From DASULK01 sp036381835 (GTDB taxonomy: Bacteria; Actinomycetota; Actinomycetes; Mycobacteriales; Micromonosporaceae): 7,962 nucleotides of DNA. The stretch spans positions 1 to 7,962 of the forward strand of contig DASVCA010000078.1 in the NCBI GenBank assembly GCA_036381835.1, written 5' to 3'. The notes beneath the pieces are model-generated. The model was given only the letters and a program-made list of their open reading frames with translations, was not told the origin of the DNA and searched no databases. Shown piece after piece: positions 5,777 through 7,962 of the stretch (the stretch's first letter is position 1; each line of letters opens with the position of its first letter). Both the position numbers and the translations under genes were made by a program.

Positions 5777-7813
5777 ATGCCGCCATCCGCCGAATTGACC
5801 GCAGCGGAGATCGCCCGCCTGGCCGGGGTCACCCGAGCCACGGTCAGCAACTGGCGGCGGCGTCACACCGACTTCCCCGCCCCGGTCGGCGGGACGGACA
5901 CCAGCCCCACCTACGACCTGGCGCAGGTACGCGCCTGGCTGGCCGCCCGCGGCCAGCTCCCGACACCGTCCGCAGCCGACGACCTGCGGGTCGCGCTCCG
6001 CGCCCACGGCGTTGACGGCGGGACGCTGAGCCGGCTGCTCGCGCTGCTCCTCGCCGTAGACCGGCTGGCTGAGACCGCGCGCCGCGAACTGGTCGACCTG
6101 CCCGACAACCGGCTCCCCGCACGGGCCCGGGAGCTGGCCCGCCCCTACGCTGACCGCGTCCCCGGCACCGGCGACGCGGCCTACCGATCCGACGAGGTTC
6201 CCCTGCTGCGGGCGCTGGCGCGCTGCGTACAGGAGAAGGGCGCGCTGGCCGCGGCCGACGTCCTGGCCGAGACGGACGCCGATTCCGCCGGCATCCCCGG
6301 CAGGTACGAGACACCCGCCCCGCTGGCGGAGCTGATGGCCGACCTGCTCACCGCGGCGGCCGGAAACTATCCGGCGCGGGTGTTGGATCCCGCCTGCGGC
6401 CGGGGCGGTCTGCTCGCCGCCGCCGCGGCGCGCGGGGCGAAGGAACTGTACGGGCAGGACCTCTCGCTGCCACAAGCGGCACAGGCCGCCGTTCGACTCG
6501 CAGTCCTGGCCAAGCACGCGCAAGTCCGGGTGGGTACAGGCGACAGCCTGCGCAAGGACGCCTTCCCCGCCCTGACCGCGGAAGCGGCGCTGTGCGCCCC
6601 GCCGTACGGCAACCGCGACTGGGGGCACGAGGAGTTGGCCTACGACCCGCGCTGGTTGTACGGGCTGCCGCCGAGAGGCGAGCCGGAACTCGCCTGGGCG
6701 CAGCACTGCCTCGCGCACGTGACCGAAGGGTCGCCGGTCGTCCTGCTACTGCCGCCGGCCACCGCCGAACGGGCGTCCGGTCGCCGGATCAGAGGGGAGT
6801 TGGTTCGCCGGGGAGTGCTGCGCGCCGTCGTCGCTCTCCCGCCCGGCGCCGCCGCACCCCTGCACGTGGGGCTGCACATCTGGGTGCTGCAACGCCCGCA
6901 CGCGCGGGCCGCCACCGCACCGACGGTGCTGTTCGTCGACACGCTCGCCGATCACCAGACCGGTGGCCGGCCCGGGCGGCTCGACTGGGCGGCGCTACGG
7001 CGTACGGTGCTCGACACCTGGCGGGCGTACGCCGCCGAAGACTTCGCGGACATTCCCGGCACCGCACGTGCCGTCCCCGCCATCGACCTGCTCGACGGGA
7101 CCGTCGACCTCACCCCGTCCCGGCACGTCCACACCGCGTCGCCCGCCGTCCGACCCGACCAGCACGCGGACACGGCCCGGCAGCTGCGGGCGCGGCTGCG
7201 CGCCGCCGCAGACGAGTTGGCGCGGCTCGTCGACCGGGACGGGTGGGTACCCGCGGGCGACGAGGCACGGACCTGGCAGAGTGTGACGGTCGCGGACCTG
7301 GTCAGCGGTGGGGCGCTCACCCTGTTCCGCTCCCCCGCGTCCGGTCGCGGCTCATCGCCGGTCCGCTCCGCCTCGCACGGCGCGGACGGGACGGGTCAGG
7401 TCGTCGAGATCCGGCCCGGAGACGTTCTTCTCCCCGAACTGCTGCAGGGTCGGGCTCGGGTCGCCCGGGTCGCCGACGTCGACGACGTCGGGTACACGCT
7501 CGGCCCCAACCTGTACCTGCTCCGGCCGGACCCGCAACGTCTCGACCCGTGGTTCCTCGCGGGTTTCCTCTCCGACGAGACGAACGTCAACGCGGCGACC
7601 ACCGGAACCTCGATCGTCCGGCTCGACGCCCGTCGCCTGCGCGTACCCCTGTTGCCGCTGGCGGAGCAGCAGCGGTACGGCATCGCCTTCCGGTACCTGG
7701 GCGAGCTGCGGGCGGCAGCCGACCTGGTGGGCCGGCTCACCGCCGAGACGGTGCGCGCCCTCGCCACCGGTCTCACCGGTGGGGCGCTGCTCCCGCCCGA
7801 TGAGTACCACTGA
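5777..7813 (+). CDS. HTH / N6-adenine DNA methyltransferase-like / type I specificity-like fusion protein
   Basis: A 678-residue protein with three parts. Residues 6-30 form a MerR/excisionase-like helix-turn-helix (TAAEIARLAGVTRATVSNWR), followed by a short wing and a helical region to about 170. Residues about 175-390 are a type I HsdM-like gamma-class methyltransferase core: GRYETP (175-180), SAM-binding VLDPACGRGG (202-211), GQDLS (226-230) and motif IV, which reads CAPPYG (273-278). The normal first residue of motif IV is Asn, Asp or Ser; here it is Ala274, so methylation may be weak or lost. Residues about 490-665 resemble one target-recognition half of an HsdS subunit (LVSGGALTLF, IRPGDVLLP, LDARRLRVPLLPLAEQQRYG). 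No restriction subunit is present in the window. It is divergent from the ATPase gene. DNA recognition is likely; catalysis is uncertain. Confidence 0.92.
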   Translation: MPPSAELTAAEIARLAGVTRATVSNWRRRHTDFPAPVGGTDTSPTYDLAQVRAWLAARGQLPTPSAADDLRVALRAHGVDGGTLSRLLALLLAVDRLAETARRELVDLPDNRLPARARELARPYADRVPGTGDAAYRSDEVPLLRALARCVQEKGALAAADVLAETDADSAGIPGRYETPAPLAELMADLLTAAAGNYPARVLDPACGRGGLLAAAAARGAKELYGQDLSLPQAAQAAVRLAVLAKHAQVRVGTGDSLRKDAFPALTAEAALCAPPYGNRDWGHEELAYDPRWLYGLPPRGEPELAWAQHCLAHVTEGSPVVLLLPPATAERASGRRIRGELVRRGVLRAVVALPPGAAAPLHVGLHIWVLQRPHARAATAPTVLFVDTLADHQTGGRPGRLDWAALRRTVLDTWRAYAAEDFADIPGTARAVPAIDLLDGTVDLTPSRHVHTASPAVRPDQHADTARQLRARLRAAADELARLVDRDGWVPAGDEARTWQSVTVADLVSGGALTLFRSPASGRGSSPVRSASHGADGTGQVVEIRPGDVLLPELLQGRARVARVADVDDVGYTLGPNLYLLRPDPQRLDPWFLAGFLSDETNVNAATTGTSIVRLDARRLRVPLLPLAEQQRYGIAFRYLGELRAAADLVGRLTAETVRALATGLTGGALLPPDEYH

Positions 7814-7834
7814 CCACCCCGCCCCCCACCATCC

Positions 7835-7910
7835 CCGCGATCTTGCACTTTTGGTTGGGGATTTGCGCTCTTAGTCCATGAATGCACCCACCAGAACTGC
7901 AAGATCGCGG
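7835..7910. repeat. Palindromic element, right copy (21-base arms, 34-base loop)
   Basis: The arm CCGCGATCTTGCACTTTTGGT (7835-7855, written as 5'-CCGCGATCTTG then CACTTTTGGT) pairs with 7890-7910 apart from one C-C mismatch and one T-G wobble. The loop is 34 bases, the same length as in the copy at 11-84, although the loop sequences are unrelated. Each arm differs from its left-copy counterpart at one position. It starts 21 bases after the methyltransferase stop codon, mirroring the left copy's place behind the hydrolase. Conserved arms, conserved spacing and variable loop suggest selection on the folded shape or on end recognition. Confidence 0.85.
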
Positions 7911-7913
7911 AGA

Positions 7914-7960
7914 GTGTGCTGCTGGCCGGGGCCCGTGTTGTCGGGCCCCGGCCAGCACAC
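7914..7960. terminator. Very stable GC-rich hairpin, probable terminator
   Basis: A perfect 15-bp stem (7921-7935 with 7942-7956) closes a 6-base loop, TGTTGT. A further 4 bp (GTGT 7914-7917 with ACAC 7957-7960) pair if the three bases GCT at 7918-7920 bulge out. It lies about 100 bases after the methyltransferase stop. No T-run is seen on the plus strand before the window ends, which is common for actinobacterial terminators. It may also serve a gene converging from beyond the right edge. Confidence 0.6.
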
Positions 7961-7962
7961 GT

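Noticed and set aside
6592..7803. A 403-residue plus-strand frame inside the methyltransferase gene
   Set aside because: Arg/Ala-rich frame-shifted shadow with no motifs; the real frame carries methyltransferase and specificity motifs throughout.
2775..7813. Lamassu, BREX or DISARM system
   Set aside because: An SMC-like ATPase or a methyltransferase alone is not enough: no LmuA-type nuclease, no PglZ/BrxC/BrxL, and no DrmA-type helicase are present in the window.
1..7962. tRNA, rRNA or riboswitch
   Set aside because: No cloverleaf, rRNA core sequence or recognisable riboswitch core was seen on either strand.

Overview
The window is high-GC DNA with actinobacterial habits: G/C-biased third codon positions, GTG starts, two apparent leaderless genes, and gene families common in Micromonosporaceae and Streptomyces. 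I infer an actinobacterium, most likely near Micromonospora/Salinispora/Actinoplanes. The species cannot be settled from this sequence. It encodes six genes, densely packed, with no gene-free stretch over 300 bases.

Left part (1-2664). An alpha/beta hydrolase (minus strand) diverges from an ECF-type sigma factor carrying a C-terminal SnoaL-like domain. The shared 163-base gap holds two overlapping short palindromes. The sigma gene converges on a small MTA/SAH-nucleosidase-family gene with a 20-base gap. These look like ordinary chromosomal genes.

Right part (2775-7813). This is the accessory-looking part. An 818-residue Rad50/RloC-like ATPase (minus strand) has Walker A, a CPVC zinc hook, an ABC signature, Walker B and a C-terminal domain with an R-X3-E...H pattern. 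It overlaps by 4 bases a 120-residue helical protein with an R-X4-H motif. Across a 186-base gap with repeated ACAGT half-sites lies a divergent N6-adenine-type methyltransferase. It has an N-terminal helix-turn-helix and a C-terminal type I specificity-like domain, but its catalytic motif IV reads APPY instead of (N/D/S)PP(Y/F). There is no restriction subunit or helicase.

Working hypothesis. The three genes form a defence-type cassette. The methyltransferase-like protein would recognise (and perhaps mark) DNA. The zinc-hook ATPase would sense a DNA state and control an RNase-like C-terminal domain, as proposed for RloC anticodon nucleases, and the small protein would be its partner. The gene order, overlap and motifs are seen in the sequence; the function is inferred.

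Edges. Both ends carry a related palindromic element: arms of about 20 bp and a 34-base loop in each copy. Each lies 20-30 bases downstream of a stop codon. A very strong GC-rich hairpin follows the right-hand copy.
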